Below, piece after piece: positions 25,216 through 37,852 of a stretch of 64,000 nt of DNA. A model generated the notes under the pieces. The model saw only the letters and a list, made by a program, of their open reading frames with translations. It was not told the origin of the DNA and did not search any database. The DNA comes from Rhinopomastus cyanomelas. Its lineage: Eukaryota; Chordata; Aves; Bucerotiformes; Rhinopomastidae. The stretch covers positions 923,781 through 987,780 of the forward strand of contig VXBP01008282.1 of the NCBI GenBank assembly GCA_013400115.1, written 5' to 3'. The position numbers were made by a program, and so were the translations under genes. How positions within the stretch are numbered: the stretch's first letter is position 1; every line of letters begins with the position of its first letter.

Positions 25216-27974
25216 AACATTCTGCTGTTAGAGGACAAGTATAAACCTTGTGTTTATACACAAGGTGTGATGTAGCAGAGCCATCAGTAGATGATCAATC
25301 AGTTTGTCTGTTTCACTCTTCTAATGATTTCAATTCAGTCACTGAAGAACACTTTTCCCAACGGCTTCATTTTTGTTTTCTCTGCTTGTCTCTGTACTTT
25401 TTAAAAACCAAACTTACAGCTGTGGCATTTTGTAGAAACAAGAGTGGGTCACTTTTTTGGAAGCTATTCAGATCTCAGGGTAGCGGAGCTCTCTGTGAGT
25501 GATCAACAATTCTAGTGACCTGGGCTTGACAGCATCAAATGTTTTGGGGTTCTTCTCACCTCTGATTTGATCCTGGAGTAAACTTTGGGAAAAATAGACA
25601 TTTCACTCTCTCACTAAGACACTGGCTGGAAAGGTGTGTCCTGTGATCAATTCACACAGCTAGGAAAGACCTTGTTTCTCTTGATGTTGTCACTGATTAA
25701 ACTGGACAGGAGGGGAAGGGTCCCTTCATCTGCACACAGAGCTGCTTGGATGGAAAATATTGGATCATTTTTATTTACAGCTTCAAAGTGCTACACTCAG
25801 ACAGAGAGTCCTGTAGAGAGAAGGGGCCTTTATTAGGATTGTGACATTTGGAAGGCAAATTTTGCCGAGGACCACAAGCCCAGTACTTACCTGTGGCTGA
25901 ACTCTTAGGAGATGCTTGAACTGGAAGGTGCTCATCTGTCAAGGTTTCATCCTGAAGTTTCATGGTTACTTCCATTAGGTGCTTTGGAAGGCTGGAGGGA
26001 ATCCTGCTGAGATTTAACATGTGATTCCAGAGGATGCTTTTTACTCCAGTCATCAAGTGTCTCTCAGTGAGCTGGGCAGCAACGAGAGACAACAGCCTTC
26101 CAACTTTGCTCTAGTCCTGTTATTTTCAGGTCGCTCTATTTAGAGCCATAGGTTTTTGTGACAGATGGATGGAAAGCCTTGCAGTCCAGATGAGAAATTA
26201 CATGAAGACACATGCAAGGAGAACCACTGGCACCTGTGATCCCTCACTAAGAGCAAATAAAGAGAGGCTAGGCTTGCTAGGCTTGTTGGCAAATGCCTGG
26301 ACTACCATGAAAAGTGCTTTGAAGTATGTCTGTGTTAAGCCTGGAAGTGCCTCAATAGCTTTCAGCTCCAACTTACTCCACTGCTGCTGAAACTTTGCTG
26401 GCTGTTAGACTGTTGCTAGACCAAGTTTCAATCATGATTACAAAACTAATTGGAAGACAGTCCGATGTTCACCAGTAGATGTTTCCATTGGTGGACTGGT
26501 TTTTTTAAGGTGCTGAAGTGTTTGAATGCAAATGCTGGCAGCTGAGGGGATGATTGTGGGCGCGGCTGCAGCTCTCTGCAGGAGCTGACAACCAGGGTCA
26601 GCAGACTGCAGCTTTATTCCACCATGTAGAACGTTTCCAGTTTTGATTTTCTCCTCTGATCACCTCTGAAATGGGAACGTAAGAACAGAAAAAGTATGTC
26701 AAAGAGAAGTTAATACCTGCAGTTTGTGGAACAAACCCCACAGAACATCGACAATTCAGCTTCCTGCCCCTCAGTGCTTTGACTTCTTCCTACAACATTC
26801 AGCAGACTCAACGGGGAAGATAACTAGGATGAGGTTCTACAGTGCATCCTGTAGAAGAAATCAAAGTGGTGACACTTATGACTTCTCCTGGATAAGAAAA
26901 GCCCACAGTTGTCTCTACAAACCTCATCTCTGTCTTTTGGTCCTGTTTCTTCCAGATTTGTGAACGATAATCCACCACCTGCAGGCTACTTCCTTCCTGT
27001 TCCATCCCTTTGTGTTCATGATCCTTCCAAAAGACTGTTACAAAAGACTGAATTTGATTTGTCTAATTACAATTATTCACCACTTTGAGAGAGGATTGTG
27101 TTCAGCCCACATTCTCTCTGGTAAAACACAACCGATGTGCGACTCTACCGACGTGTACTTTCTGGACCCTAGACATTAGAGCTAATCTCATAGCTTCATA
27201 CACCCCACCTCCATGTCAAGCCAAACTTGGATTTTTCTACTGTCACCCTCCAACTCTTGCAAAGCAGTCCCACAACTATAAGCTCTAACTGCCCCACGCA
27301 GCGGAGAGCCTCCCTGGAGGCAGAGTTTGCCTGCACATGGTAGGAGCTGAAACGAGAAGCCTGCTGCTGAAGAGACATCCTGCTGAAGGAAGGTAACCCC
27401 TTTTCCCATCTTCCTGAAGACAGATGAACTTTCAAGAGTTTTGCAGGTAGGGGAAGATACAGAGCAGACCTTACATTTAGGGTATTTATTCTTTTTCCAG
27501 AGATGTCTCATCTCTTCCACTTTATTGAGTAAAAAAACTACTCTAGCTTAAAAAAGTCAGGGCAAAACTGTTGGTACCCAGAAGCTAGATAGCTAATTTG
27601 GCTCTTGAAGGGTTAAACTGAAAGCCACCAAGCTCACTTTTCAGGGAGATTCTAGGAGTTTACGTGACAATGGGAGTTTGGACTTACTGCTGGGATAGGA
27701 AGTTGGACGGATGGGTTCAGCTCTTATGAGGGAATCTAAGAGTAAGCGAGGAGGCCAGAAGGTGCTCAGGCTTCCCATCGGTTCCAGATACCCCAAACAC
27801 GCAGGTGTTCGTTGGCTGGGTTCCCCACGACAGTCAGATGTGTGGCCAGTAGGGATGTGGAGCTAAAACTGATCCTGCCTTCACCTCAGTGTAACTCGTC
27901 ATCCATCCTCACTCATTTAAACGGAGGTAATAAGTGGAGACTAATTCTACTCAGAGCCATAGGCAGGAGTAACT

Positions 27975-28110
27975 AGAGAGACGCACAGCCTCCCGCACGC
28001 GTTCTGAGCTGCGAGCACAAACGTAGCTGAAGCCAGTGCGGGCTCCGAGAGCGCCGCCGCCTTCCCCGTGCGTGTGTGTGCAGCGAGGTTATTTCGCTCT
28101 AAATATAACT
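27975..28110. promoter_or_regulatory. CpG cluster followed by a MEF2-type site
   Basis: CCCGCACGCGTTCTGAGC and GAGAGCGCCGCCGCCTTCCC mark a local CpG cluster in single-copy sequence, followed by CTAAATATAA (28099-28108), which fits the MEF2 consensus YTAWWWWTAR and could also act as a TATA-like element. No transcript start can be shown. Confidence 0.3.
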
Positions 28111-29225
28111 TTTGAGATGACACAGTTCAGTGGGGATTCTCAGAGACTGTCGCTTGGAGGGCTCACTGAGACCCAGGGTGCAGGCTTTAATAAGTTAGAG
28201 CAGCAAGACTGGAAGTCAGGACAGATGAGGAGAGCTGCTGCAGCAATCATTCCACAGTGGAAAATCTGATTAACACCACAAGCATTTGCTAACGACCGCC
28301 AGCAGCCGGGCGATATGTGCAGCCCTGCGTGCTGCTCTGGGTGAGGATGAGGCTGGTACTCTGAGACCTGGCTTCTCACAAAGACCAGGCACGATCTTTT
28401 CCTTTCCCTTTCCATCGCAGATAACAAAAAGGTGAGAACATCTTTGTGCACGATTCCATGTGTTTTTCCAGCTGTTGATTTTTTTCCCCCAGTTTTTTTT
28501 TCCTCTTTGACACTTTTCCTTGCACTACTTTCCTTTCACTTAGGCTGTTTCCATGAGGAAGAAAATAGCACCACAGTGAGAGCTGGCCTCCTGGTCTCCT
28601 CCACACCAGTTTGCTTCCAGCCCCTCGCGTTTGGTCGCAGTCACTATTCCCATTTATTTCACCGACTCACTGGTTTTGCACATTTAGAACAAGGGCTCCC
28701 ACCATTTCTGTTTTAGTAGAGGGATGAAAGCTTCACAGCTAGATGCTCCATGGGTGTGTGCTTCAGCAAAACTCTTTGCAGCCCTTCTTACGTTCCCCTT
28801 TCACACACTGCGCGGTGCTCAGTGCGGACGCATTGACTATCCCCTGCTTGTTTTCACAGCCCGGCTTGTTTACAGCAGTTCGCATACAGCTCCCACCCTA
28901 ACCACAAATTTGAGCTCTTCTCTTCTTTTCTTTATTCAGCTCGCTAAAAGTTCTCCATGAAACCAACAAACACATCAAAACTCCTTAACCTAGATGATTT
29001 AACCAGCTCCCACGCCGGGGTCCGGCTCTCTCGCAGTTCGCTGCAATGATTGTTGAAACCTGCTTCTGACTGCTCCTGGTGGCACTTGCAGAAGACAAGA
29101 GATTGATGCACAATCTCATGTGCCGTGGCATATGAGACACACGAGTTTGACAACAGATACTGGTAAGAAGGGATTTTTTAAATTCAATTGTTTCTTTTGG
29201 CAGGAAGTGATGGGAGAGGAATAGG

Positions 29226-29254
29226 AAAAAAAAAAAAGTAGGGAAAAAAAAAAA
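29226..29254. repeat. Two A-runs (12 and 11 bases)
   Basis: A12 at 29226-29237 and A11 at 29244-29254, separated by GTAGGG. No retroposed gene body was recognised next to them. Confidence 0.7.
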
Positions 29255-30040
29255 GCTGTAAACACCAGATCTATATAATGAAGCTTTTAAACCAAAATAT
29301 TAGCTGTAGCTCCCTGGATGTTGAAGCAATATATGTGAAGCTAGTTACTGTAATTCACAAAAGAGCCATCTTGCTGTTTAAGTACACTTTCAGCTACAGC
29401 AGCTGCTTTGATTCATAATCTGTGCTATAGCAAGGTTTATTTTAAAATACCAAGCAGGGGACAGGGCATTCAAACATCAATTACTTAACTGAGAGGATTC
29501 AAAACCTGAAGTGCTTGAAGCTGAAATGAAACACATGGCAAATATTTTGCTTCCTGTCACACAAGGGATCTGACTCGGAAAACCGTGTGAGTGCAAAGCT
29601 CCAGCTCCTCTGCAGTCAACAGGTGGAAACCTGACGTTATTGTCATCAGCCCCAGGTTTTCCATCACCTTCCACAGGACTCATGTGACCACAGAGATGTT
29701 CTCACAGTGGACCAGGGTAAGGTCTCAGAGTCTTTAAAGCCCTGCCAATTTTAAGTTGGATTCCCTGGAAGCTGGTGGAGATAAATTGGTCTCATGCTAT
29801 TCTTTGGAGGTGCTGGAAGAAAGACAGAGGATGACAGTCTCCAGAAGGACTGTCTGGGTATTTGCATTCAGCTCCTGCACCTGGAGCCTGTCCCCTTCAC
29901 ATCAGCTCTTCTCTGAGAATTTGCAGTCAGTTCTTCATGCAACTTAGCTGCAGCCCATGTACAGCAGAGCGAGGTTTGTTTTCAAAAGCAATTAATAATA
30001 TTAATAAAACGGTGTTTATATCTGCACACACACATATTTT

Positions 30041-30052
30041 TATATATATATA
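30041..30052. repeat. TA dinucleotide run
   Basis: TATATATATATA, preceded by a short CACACA run. Confidence 0.75.
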
Positions 30053-30844
30053 TTCATATCCCTACAGCCTCTCAATCCCCTTTCCAAATCAATGCACACT
30101 TATCAGGGGAGAAATTACTGGCCAGCAACTATTAATCTCCTCCTGTATTGCGAAAGCCAGAACAAGCCCTACTCTGCCATCCTGAGCAAGTAAGTCACTG
30201 GTCACACGGCCAGCAGGATCCTCTCGCTTGGCCACGGCTCGCTCCCCTGTGAGAACTGCCTGGGTAGACGATTTGCAGGATCAGGCTCAGACAACACCTG
30301 GAATCGTCAAAGCCTTCAGACACCCAGATGGTGGAGAGGAGCTGGTGGCACTCAAATTATTTTGTTAATGGTGCCATCTCCTGGTAGCGATTCGCTAGAC
30401 TAATCTTTGCCCCCGCGAACTTGTTAAACACTCCCACGTTCCGTTCGCATTTCATCACATCGAGGAGAGTCAAACAAAATAGACTACTTTTGCTAATGTT
30501 GTTTTTATTGTTTAATAAGTTGTGTGCAAATAGGAAAGGGGTTCTTATTAACAGTGGTGCATTTTGGAGCACAGCCTGCAGGTTACAGACCCAGCTCTCT
30601 TCGAAGCGATTTCCTTTCCTCACACAGGTTGCTTTCACTTGATTAGTTCATCATTATCTCACAATATAAAACTGAGTAGGAGTAGATGATGCTACAAAAG
30701 GCAGTGGGTCCACAAACTGTTGCAGATCATAAATCTCCACGTTTTGGAGAAGCTGTAGGTCAGGTTCAAAGTGGGTTTGGCTGTTTGACAAAAGAATGAG
30801 GGAACAGGACACAGGAAGTGACTGACAGCTAAGACATTCATGCT

Positions 30845-31155
30845 GATAAGTATGTGAAGGGTGCGTGTCAGGAGGATGGAGCCAGGCTCTTCTCAATGTC
30901 ATCTAGTGATAGGACAAGGGGCAATGGGTGTAATAGGAGGTTCCACATCAACGTGAGAAGAAACCTCTTCACAGTGAGGGTGACAGAGCACTGGAAGGGG
31001 CTGCCCAGAGTCTCCTTCACTGGAGATGTTTAAAACCCACCTGGATGTGTTCCTGTGTGACTTGGTCTAGGTGATCCTGCTGTGTCAGGGGGATTGGACT
31101 GGATGATCTTTTGAGGTCTCTTCCAATCCCTAATGTTGATTCTGTGATTCTGTGA
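30845..31155 (+). mobile_element. CR1 LINE 3' part
   Basis: Begins at the GTGTCAGGAGGATGGAGCC block and runs through GAAACCTCTTCACAGTGAGG and GTGATCCTGCTGTGTCAGGG to a GATTCTGTGATTCTGTG tail. Two small internal deletions are visible against the other copies. Confidence 0.93.
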
Positions 31156-32389
31156 AGTCAGAAAGAAGTGTGTGTCTTCAGGTTTTGAACGGGACTAGTG
31201 ATGTCTGAATGCCACCTTGCAAAGCCTCACTTCCCAGAAAATTTAAGAAGTGCTGCTGAATTTGGAAATACTAAGACATCACATTAGAACAACTAAAACA
31301 TCCAAGAAATGGATCTAATACCAGATGCTGAGGAAAAACTTTGTTCTGAACTTAATAATTTCTTTCACAGATACAAAAGGACTAGTACCTCTGTATTGTG
31401 GCAAAGGCACTCTAAATTCACTTTCCTGAGCTCTAGTTCTGTTTATTTTCTGGTTCTACCACAGGCTCTGTTGTTACTGTGAAAAAACTGCTTAGCTGAG
31501 GTACCACTCAGTGCTTTTTACCAACAGAAAGGATTTGTGACAGGAGCAATGGTAGCTGGTTTTTCTCAAGACTTCTGTAAAGATGAGTAGAAGAGAGTTT
31601 GCAAAGTGAATTTTCAGGTGGGTTTATGTCCCACCTTTTCATATCACCAAGTGCTTGTCATTGCAGTTCGGATGTGGCTTTCAACCTTTTCCCCCCCACT
31701 GCTAGATTTCAGAAAAAATCACCTAGATCTAGAGATAATAACATGGCATCTTTTTTCCCTTTGACCCACAGCTCTAAAAATCTTTTGGGATCTAACTGAC
31801 AACCAAGTTACTGAAGGATTTTTTTTTTTTATGCAAGCCAAACTCTTCTACTTCATAGAGACTCTCTGCAAAGTAAGTTCTGTTACAGCTCTTTCCCAGC
31901 CAACACTCTTCTATGATTTTATGATTAATTACAGGTCTAGCCAACTTCAGTTAATATATTTGAGTTCATACACCTTACTAGTTTCTTACTGAGCGATGTT
32001 CTGAGCAGGAAGGGGTGCATCCAGCAGAGTTTCTCTGCAGCTATGGTCTATCATTTGTAATTTCTCTGGTCCTAGCTGCCAGCACCAGCCTGGCAGCACT
32101 GTGAACTGCTGACTGGAAGCTGCCACAAGTGCCAGATCGATTCCTGCCTGTTGGGCATCTGCTGCTGTGCTTTTAAAAAGTTGTGGCTTTGTTGTGGCGG
32201 TGGAAGGCAGAGGGAACGCTCGCTGTCCTAAACCGCAGCAGTGTTAACCCCAAAACGTTCTGACATCAGGCAGAAGGAAAAGGGACTGATCTTATCATTG
32301 GTGTTTGCACTCTCACGTTGAACGTGTCTCAGCAGATGGGCGCATCACAGGTTTCCAAGGTGCCTCAGGCTTTGCAGAAGCTCGAACCA
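31156..32389. other. Intergenic, no gene seen
   Basis: Single-copy sequence leading into the CpG-rich patch at 32390. Confidence 0.7.
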
Positions 32390-32560
32390 CAGCGATCCTC
32401 TGATCCTTCCGGCGGAGCCTCGGGCCGGACTCCGGAGGGGCGACGCCGCCTGCAGCTCCCGGGGATGGCCGGCAGGTGGCGCGGGATACCCACGGGGCCG
32501 CGGGAGCCGCCGAGAGCGGCAGCATCGCAGACCGGCCCGGCGCTGCTAGAGGTCATCGCG
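32390..32560. promoter_or_regulatory. Small CpG-rich patch with a CTCF-like motif
   Basis: A short GC-rich, CpG-dense stretch (GGCGGAGCCTCGGGCCGGAC, GGGCGACGCCGCC, GGGGCCGCGGGAGCCGCCGA) in otherwise AT-moderate DNA. CCGGCAGGTGGCGC at 32469-32482 resembles the CTCF core (AGGTGGCGC half). Long open frames here on both strands follow from the GC content. Function is inference only. Confidence 0.35.
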
Positions 32561-32569
32561 TCCCAACGC

Positions 32570-33095
32570 CCTGCAGCACGCAGGGACATCTCGAACGAGA
32601 CCAGGTTGCCCGGAACCTTGTCAAGCCTGACCTCGAATGCCACCAGGGGCAGGGCCCGACACCTCTCTAGCAACTTGTTCCAGGGATCCATCACCCTCAG
32701 GTTACAGAACTTCTTCCTGGGGTTCAGCCTAAATCTACCTGTTGCCAGCTTAAATCCATTATTGTCATCCTATTGTTCCATTCCCTACTGAATAGTTCTT
32801 CCCCAGCCTTCTGACAGGGCCCTTTCAGGGACTGGAAGGTTGCTGTTAGGTCCTCCCGGAGCCCTATCCTCTTCAGGCTGAACAACCCCAACCCTCTCAG
32901 CTGTGCTCCAACCCTCTGAGCGTTTTTGTGGATTCCTCTGGACCTGCTCCAACAGGTCCACATCCTTCCAGTGTTAGAGGCTCCAGAGCTGCATGCAGGA
33001 CTCCTGGTGAGGTGTCACCAGGGCAAAGCAGAGGGGCAGAATCACCTCTCTCAGTCTGCTGGCCACACTTTTGATGCAACCCAGGATGCATGGCA
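32570..33095 (-). mobile_element. CR1 LINE, older subfamily
   Basis: Inverted CR1 with TTGTTCCAGGGATCCATCAC, AACTTCTTCCTGGGGTTC, TCAGGCTGAACAACCCCAAC, GGATTCCTCTGGACCTGCTC and GAGGCTCCAGAGCTGCATGC. The wording differs from the dominant family here, so it is a separate, more diverged subfamily. It lies next to a CpG-rich patch. Confidence 0.88.
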
Positions 33096-33654
33096 GCAGC
33101 CCTGGAGAACTTTCCCAAGGAAGGCTCCTGACTGAGTACTGCACTTCAGTGACGAAGTCTGCACTGAGTTAGAATTAAGAAGTTGTAAGGAAGCATCTGC
33201 TACAAAAAACGATTTTAAAAGATACCAGGGATGGTGTAAAATCACAGTCCCCTATCTCACAGTTATCGTGGAAACACTTTTTTTATTACTCCTGGAAAAT
33301 CCCTCCAAACTGTAGTGTGGGACTGTGAACCCCAGAATGCAAATCGCGCTCACATCGAGGAATTTCACAAAGACCTGGAGGTGATATATAGCAGTCTAAT
33401 ATTTTAAGGCTAATCACTGCAGCTGTCAGTTCACCAAAAACTCCTGAGCTTCCAACCACCCATAACCAACCTTCCTTATGCAGAAGAGGAAGGGAAGCAA
33501 TGCCTTGAGCACGAAAAATGAACCCTTTGTGAAGTCTCTGAAAATATTTAGCTTAAGAAAACAACCACCTCTTTTCACGTGCTAGAACGAACCGGATTTA
33601 TTTGGTAGTGATGCTCCTGTAAACCCCTCTAGTCTGGAAGAACTGGGCATGTGT

Positions 33655-34158
33655 CACAGAATCATAGAATCACAGAATGGCAGGGGGCTTGGAACTAGAT
33701 AGTCTCTGATGGGCAGGGACACCTCTCACTGGACCTGGTTGCTCAAGGCACCATCCAAACACTTGGCCATGAATACTTCTATGGAGAGCGCATCCACAAC
33801 CTCCTGGGCAACCTGTTCCAGTGCCTCAGTACCTTCACACTGAGGAATTTCTTCATAAGATCTAATCTAAATCTACCATTTTACCATGAAAACATTCCTC
33901 CTTGTCCTATCACTAGAGTCCCTCAAAAAAAGTTCATCTCCAACTTTCCAGGTACCGGAAAGCTGCTATAAGGTCCCCTTGGAGTTTTCTCTTGTCCAGA
34001 ATGAACAACCCAAACTCCCTCAGCCTGTGTTCACAGGAGAGATGCTCCAGTCCTCTGATCATCCTTGTGGCCCTTCTCTGAACTTGATTCATGTTCTTCT
34101 TATGTTGGGGACTCCAGGAGTGGATAACAGCACCCCAGGTGGGGGTGTCATGAGACAA
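33655..34158 (-). mobile_element. CR1 LINE, older subfamily
   Basis: Inverted tail CACAGAATCATAGAATCACA followed by GGCAGGGACACCTCTCACTG, ACCTGTTCCAGTGCCTCAGT and GTGGCCCTTCTCTGAACTTG. This is the CR1 type whose 3' end contains GGCAGGGACA, related to the copy at 47555-47960. Confidence 0.9.
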
Positions 34159-34437
34159 CACAGTCAAACAGGTCTGGTTACTGGATGGCTCAGAAAACTG
34201 ACAGTACCCTGGTATTTTTGTTTTGAGTCCAATCTAGGATGGCAATAGTTACCCACTCGGCTCAAAAGAGATGCTTTGGTGGTTTCAGGTGAGTGCATGA
34301 CTGTCCTCACCACAAAACAATGACAGCAACTTGGCAAAGTGATTTGAAAGGAAGGGTAAGGCTTTGACCGATGAAGTTGAGCTGGTTATGCAGATTTAGT
34401 TCTGTCTGGATCCAGTCACACTCCTACCCTGATCTAG

Positions 34438-34517
34438 GGTGGCGTGTCCCTGCCCGTGGCAGGGGAGTTGGAACGGGATGGTCCTGTGGTCCCTTCTAAC
34501 CCTGACTGACTGTATGA
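34438..34517 (+). mobile_element. CR1 LINE 3' end, older subfamily
   Basis: CCTGCCCGTGGCAGGGGAGT, then TGGTCCCTTCTAACCCTGAC and a degenerate tail, directly followed by a CR1 of the other type. Confidence 0.75.
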
Positions 34518-34609
34518 CTTGGTCTGGGTGATCCTGCTGTGACAGGGGCATTGGACTGGACGATCGTTCAAGGTTCCTTCCAATCCCAGATGATTCTATG
34601 ATTCTATAA
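34517..34609 (+). mobile_element. CR1 LINE 3' end
   Basis: ACTTGGTCTGGGTGATCCTG, a TTCCTTCCAATCCCAGATG block and ATTCTATGATTCTATAAG tail. It abuts the end of the preceding CR1 in the same orientation. Confidence 0.92.
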
Positions 34610-35645
34610 GTATTTCTGTGAGAAGAGATTTGTCCTTTACAGCTGTAAGAGACCCTTGTGCTCACACAAGTGCATCCCCTGTAGGGGCTGGGCCAGCGCA
34701 GCTTTCCTGGTACAAGGCCTGACCTCAGCCAACAGAGTGCAAACACTGAGAGAGGATTACAGCAATAAATTAATGATTCTGTCACCCTTAAGGCTCTGAG
34801 TACATGAATAAATCTGCACAAAACAAACTAGACACGGAGTACGTGAGCCAAGACCTTAAATATTTGTGATAGCAGTGCTGTTAGGCATGAAAATACTGCA
34901 GTATTTATGAGACTAGTCCTTCATCCTCGGCACTACAAGACCTTCCCGCTCTGCTGGCTGCTTCTGCAGAGCCAAGAAACTCTTGTCTTCACAGGCTGTC
35001 TGCTAAAACAGTGGCGGAGCTGGTAGTCTTCTTCCTTCTGTCCAAATCTTGCTTGAGCCTCCTTTCAGGCAAAAGTCTCCCACAGAGCTACAGGCAATCT
35101 GGAACCTGTGGAGGTCTGTGAGGTGCAAAAGGAACTGGAGGGATAAAAGGGCTTGTGCAAGGGCAAAGAGCCTTGATGCTTGTAAAGGAAGGACAGCAAA
35201 TATCTCCTGCCCCAGCTACCAGAGCCTCAGCCACCAGGTGCTTCGAGGGATAGGCAAGACTGGCCGTGGCTGGAAGCCTGGGAAAAGAGAAGCCGGAGAA
35301 ATGATAGTCCTCATCCAGTCACTGACACCTCTATCCTCTTGAGTGAAAGTGTAATTTACGTCCTGTCACCACCGTGTTTTTTCGCCATCCCTTGGTGTCA
35401 CACCAGACTACCTGCATGTGCATCCTTTAGCACATTCAACTGCACAATTGGTGTCTTGATACTCATCGAGAGGTGGTTCACACTTTGCACAGGGACAGGA
35501 GATGCCCAGGTGCAGCTTAATGCCCCGTGAAACTACATCCTACTGGTCTTGGCACCTTGCTAGAAATGTGCTTCAGATACCCATGCTGAAGGAGGCCAGA
35601 AATCCAAGGATCTGCTATGGCTAGTTAGTGCCTGTCAGGAAGACT

Positions 35646-36130
35646 TCATAGAATCATTAGGGATTGGAAGGGACCTCGTAAGACCATCCAGTCCAATCCC
35701 CCTGCCACAGCAGGACCATCTACACCAAGTCACACGAGAACGCATCCAGGTGGGTTTTAAATGTCTCCAGAGAAGATCCACTACCCCCCTGGGCAGTCTG
35801 TTCCAGTGCTCTGTCACCCTCACCATGAAGAAGTTCCTTCTCATATTTATAAGGAACCTCCTATGCTCCAGCTTGCACCCACTTCCCCTTGTCCTATCAC
35901 TAGATGACACTGAGAATAGCCTGGCTACATCCTCCTGACACCCTTCACGTATTGATAGACATTAATGAGGTCACCCCTCAGTCTCCTCCAAGCTGAAGAG
36001 ACCCAGCTCCCTCAGACTTTCCCCATAAGGGAGGTGTTCCACCTCCTTCGTCACCCCCGTTGCTCTACATTGGACATCCTCCAGCAGCTCCGTCCCCTTC
36101 TTGAACCAAGGGGCCCAGAGTTCATGGGCA
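35646..36130 (-). mobile_element. CR1 LINE, ORF2 remnant and 3' end
   Basis: Inverted copy starting TCATAGAATCATTAGGGATT and covering the RRFLINMRRNFFMVRVTEHW coding block, the LRELGLFSLEE block and further. The frame is broken by several changes. Confidence 0.94.
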
Positions 36131-37642
36131 TCCAGCATATGGACACAGTGACCTAGGAGGCAACCACGGCTGCAGTTGCGTGTGCGTATCCACAAGTTCT
36201 TCACGTGCCTGATGAACAGATTTCTTTGTAAATGGATTCTCACCTCATCCACAGAACATGTCATCCAAGGGTTCATCTTCTTTCAACTTCAAGTTGACCA
36301 GGAAAGGCAAGAAAACACCACCTCTTCTGCCTGCCCTCGCTTTGCTTTGGGTTCCAGACCGCTGCTCTCTGCTCCCAAGTCATTCATTTACTTTCTTTGT
36401 CAATTTGCCTTCTACAAATGGAGTTAAATACAGAAACATAACGAGGGGCTGGCTGGGAATATTGTACATTCCCGCATGGTTTGTAGTGTCGTGTTTTCCA
36501 AGTGTCATTAGTTCCTCGAGAAAACTAGGAGACACTTTGGGACAACAGCCTTTGAGGCTGACCTGTTGAACGTGAGCTCCCTCCAAGCAAGCCAGCTCAA
36601 GCACTTAAACTGTGTTACCCCAGCTGTGAGGCACGAAACTGGGGGTCTGCCCACCCGCTCGCAGACACGCGGCTGATACTAGGAAAAAGTAAAAGCATCA
36701 TGAGTCCCTACAGCTGCAGAAAGGGGGGCAGAATTCTGGACAGCTAGTGGCTTTTGCTTTCTGCTCTTCCCAATTTCTAAGTATGAATGGAGCCTCCTAA
36801 TCCTGCAGCTTCTCTGAAAGTCCTGAAAAGTCGTGACCCTGAAAACCAACAGTCTGTGAAATTTTTCCTTCGTGTTTTCTGAGCTCTGAGAATGAGAAAG
36901 GTGGTTTCCATTTTAAATATGAAGTACCTTCTGATGATGCTTTGCTTGTTTAACAGGAACCTGTCCAGCTTCCCATTAACCTACCTGCACACACGTACCC
37001 ACTTGTTTTGGCAGGGGAGGCTGTTTTCTGATCTCGACGAATACGGAGAAGCTGTTATCAGACTCCAAGTGGTTGGTTGTGAACTGGCCCATTTTCTGGG
37101 TGGAACTTTGATGGACAAAACCTCACACTAGGATGAAGGCAAAGGCAAGTTCAGCGCAGGAACAGGGAAAGTGCTCCTTATTAAGAGCTCCTTCTTTCCC
37201 TATGAAAGAACACAGCCACCATGTTTCTACTAGTAGTTTGCCTAGTGGTCTGGGGCTGTGAGCCAAATGCCTACTAGTCACTGCTCACCACAGTGTGCCA
37301 TGAATATTCCTGACTGTATGTGCTTCAGGGCGTTCTTCCATTTGAGAGACTAAGGAGTAAGGCCTGTGGGTACATATGGTCTACATGAGCATGGGTTTTT
37401 AACATCCCCTTAATCATTGTGTTTATTAAGCTTCCCTTTCATAACACCCACAGTGATCCTCTGTGGTGAGCGTGGAGACACCATGCCGTGAGCAGAAGTG
37501 TCAGGGTTAGAAACCTCAGCAGTCCTTATTACTCACGGAGGAACTTAAGACCTATGTCAGAAGAAATCTAGAAGCCTGAGACATATAGAAACCTTCAGGG
37601 ATTCAGGTTTGCCAAGTCAACGTTCACTGAGAAATGCCTTTG
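36131..37642. other. Intergenic, no gene seen
   Basis: Between two CR1 copies; nothing recognised. Confidence 0.7.
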
Positions 37643-37852
37643 AGGAAGGAACTTCTTCACAGTGAGGGTGACAGAGCACTGGAACAGGCTGCCCAGGGTT
37701 GTTGTGGAGTCTCCTTCACTGGAGACGTTTAAGACCCACGTGGATGTGTTCCTGTGCGACTTGGTCTGGGTGATCCTGCTGTGGCAGGGGGATTGGACTA
37801 GACGATCTTTCGAGGTCCCTTCCAATTCCTAATGATTCTATGATTCTATGAC
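37643..37852 (+). mobile_element. CR1 LINE 3' end
   Basis: AGGAACTTCTTCACAGTGAG, TGGAACAGGCTGCCCAGG, GTGATCCTGCTGTGGCAGGG and a tail with three ATTCTATG-type units. Confidence 0.94.

Larger units (their letters stand above)
25216..30844. other. Intergenic, repeat-poor
   Basis: More than 5 kb without CR1. Contains the CpG cluster at 27975-28110 and simple repeats near 29226-29254 and 30041-30052. No gene is supported. Confidence 0.65.

Noticed and set aside
32318..32791. 157-codon frame over the CpG patch
   Set aside because: GC-rich DNA lacks stops in several frames, opposite-strand frames are equally open, and the 3' part is CR1.
34396..34821. 141-codon minus-strand frame
   Set aside because: Runs through two CR1 3' ends in antisense and has no recognised similarity.
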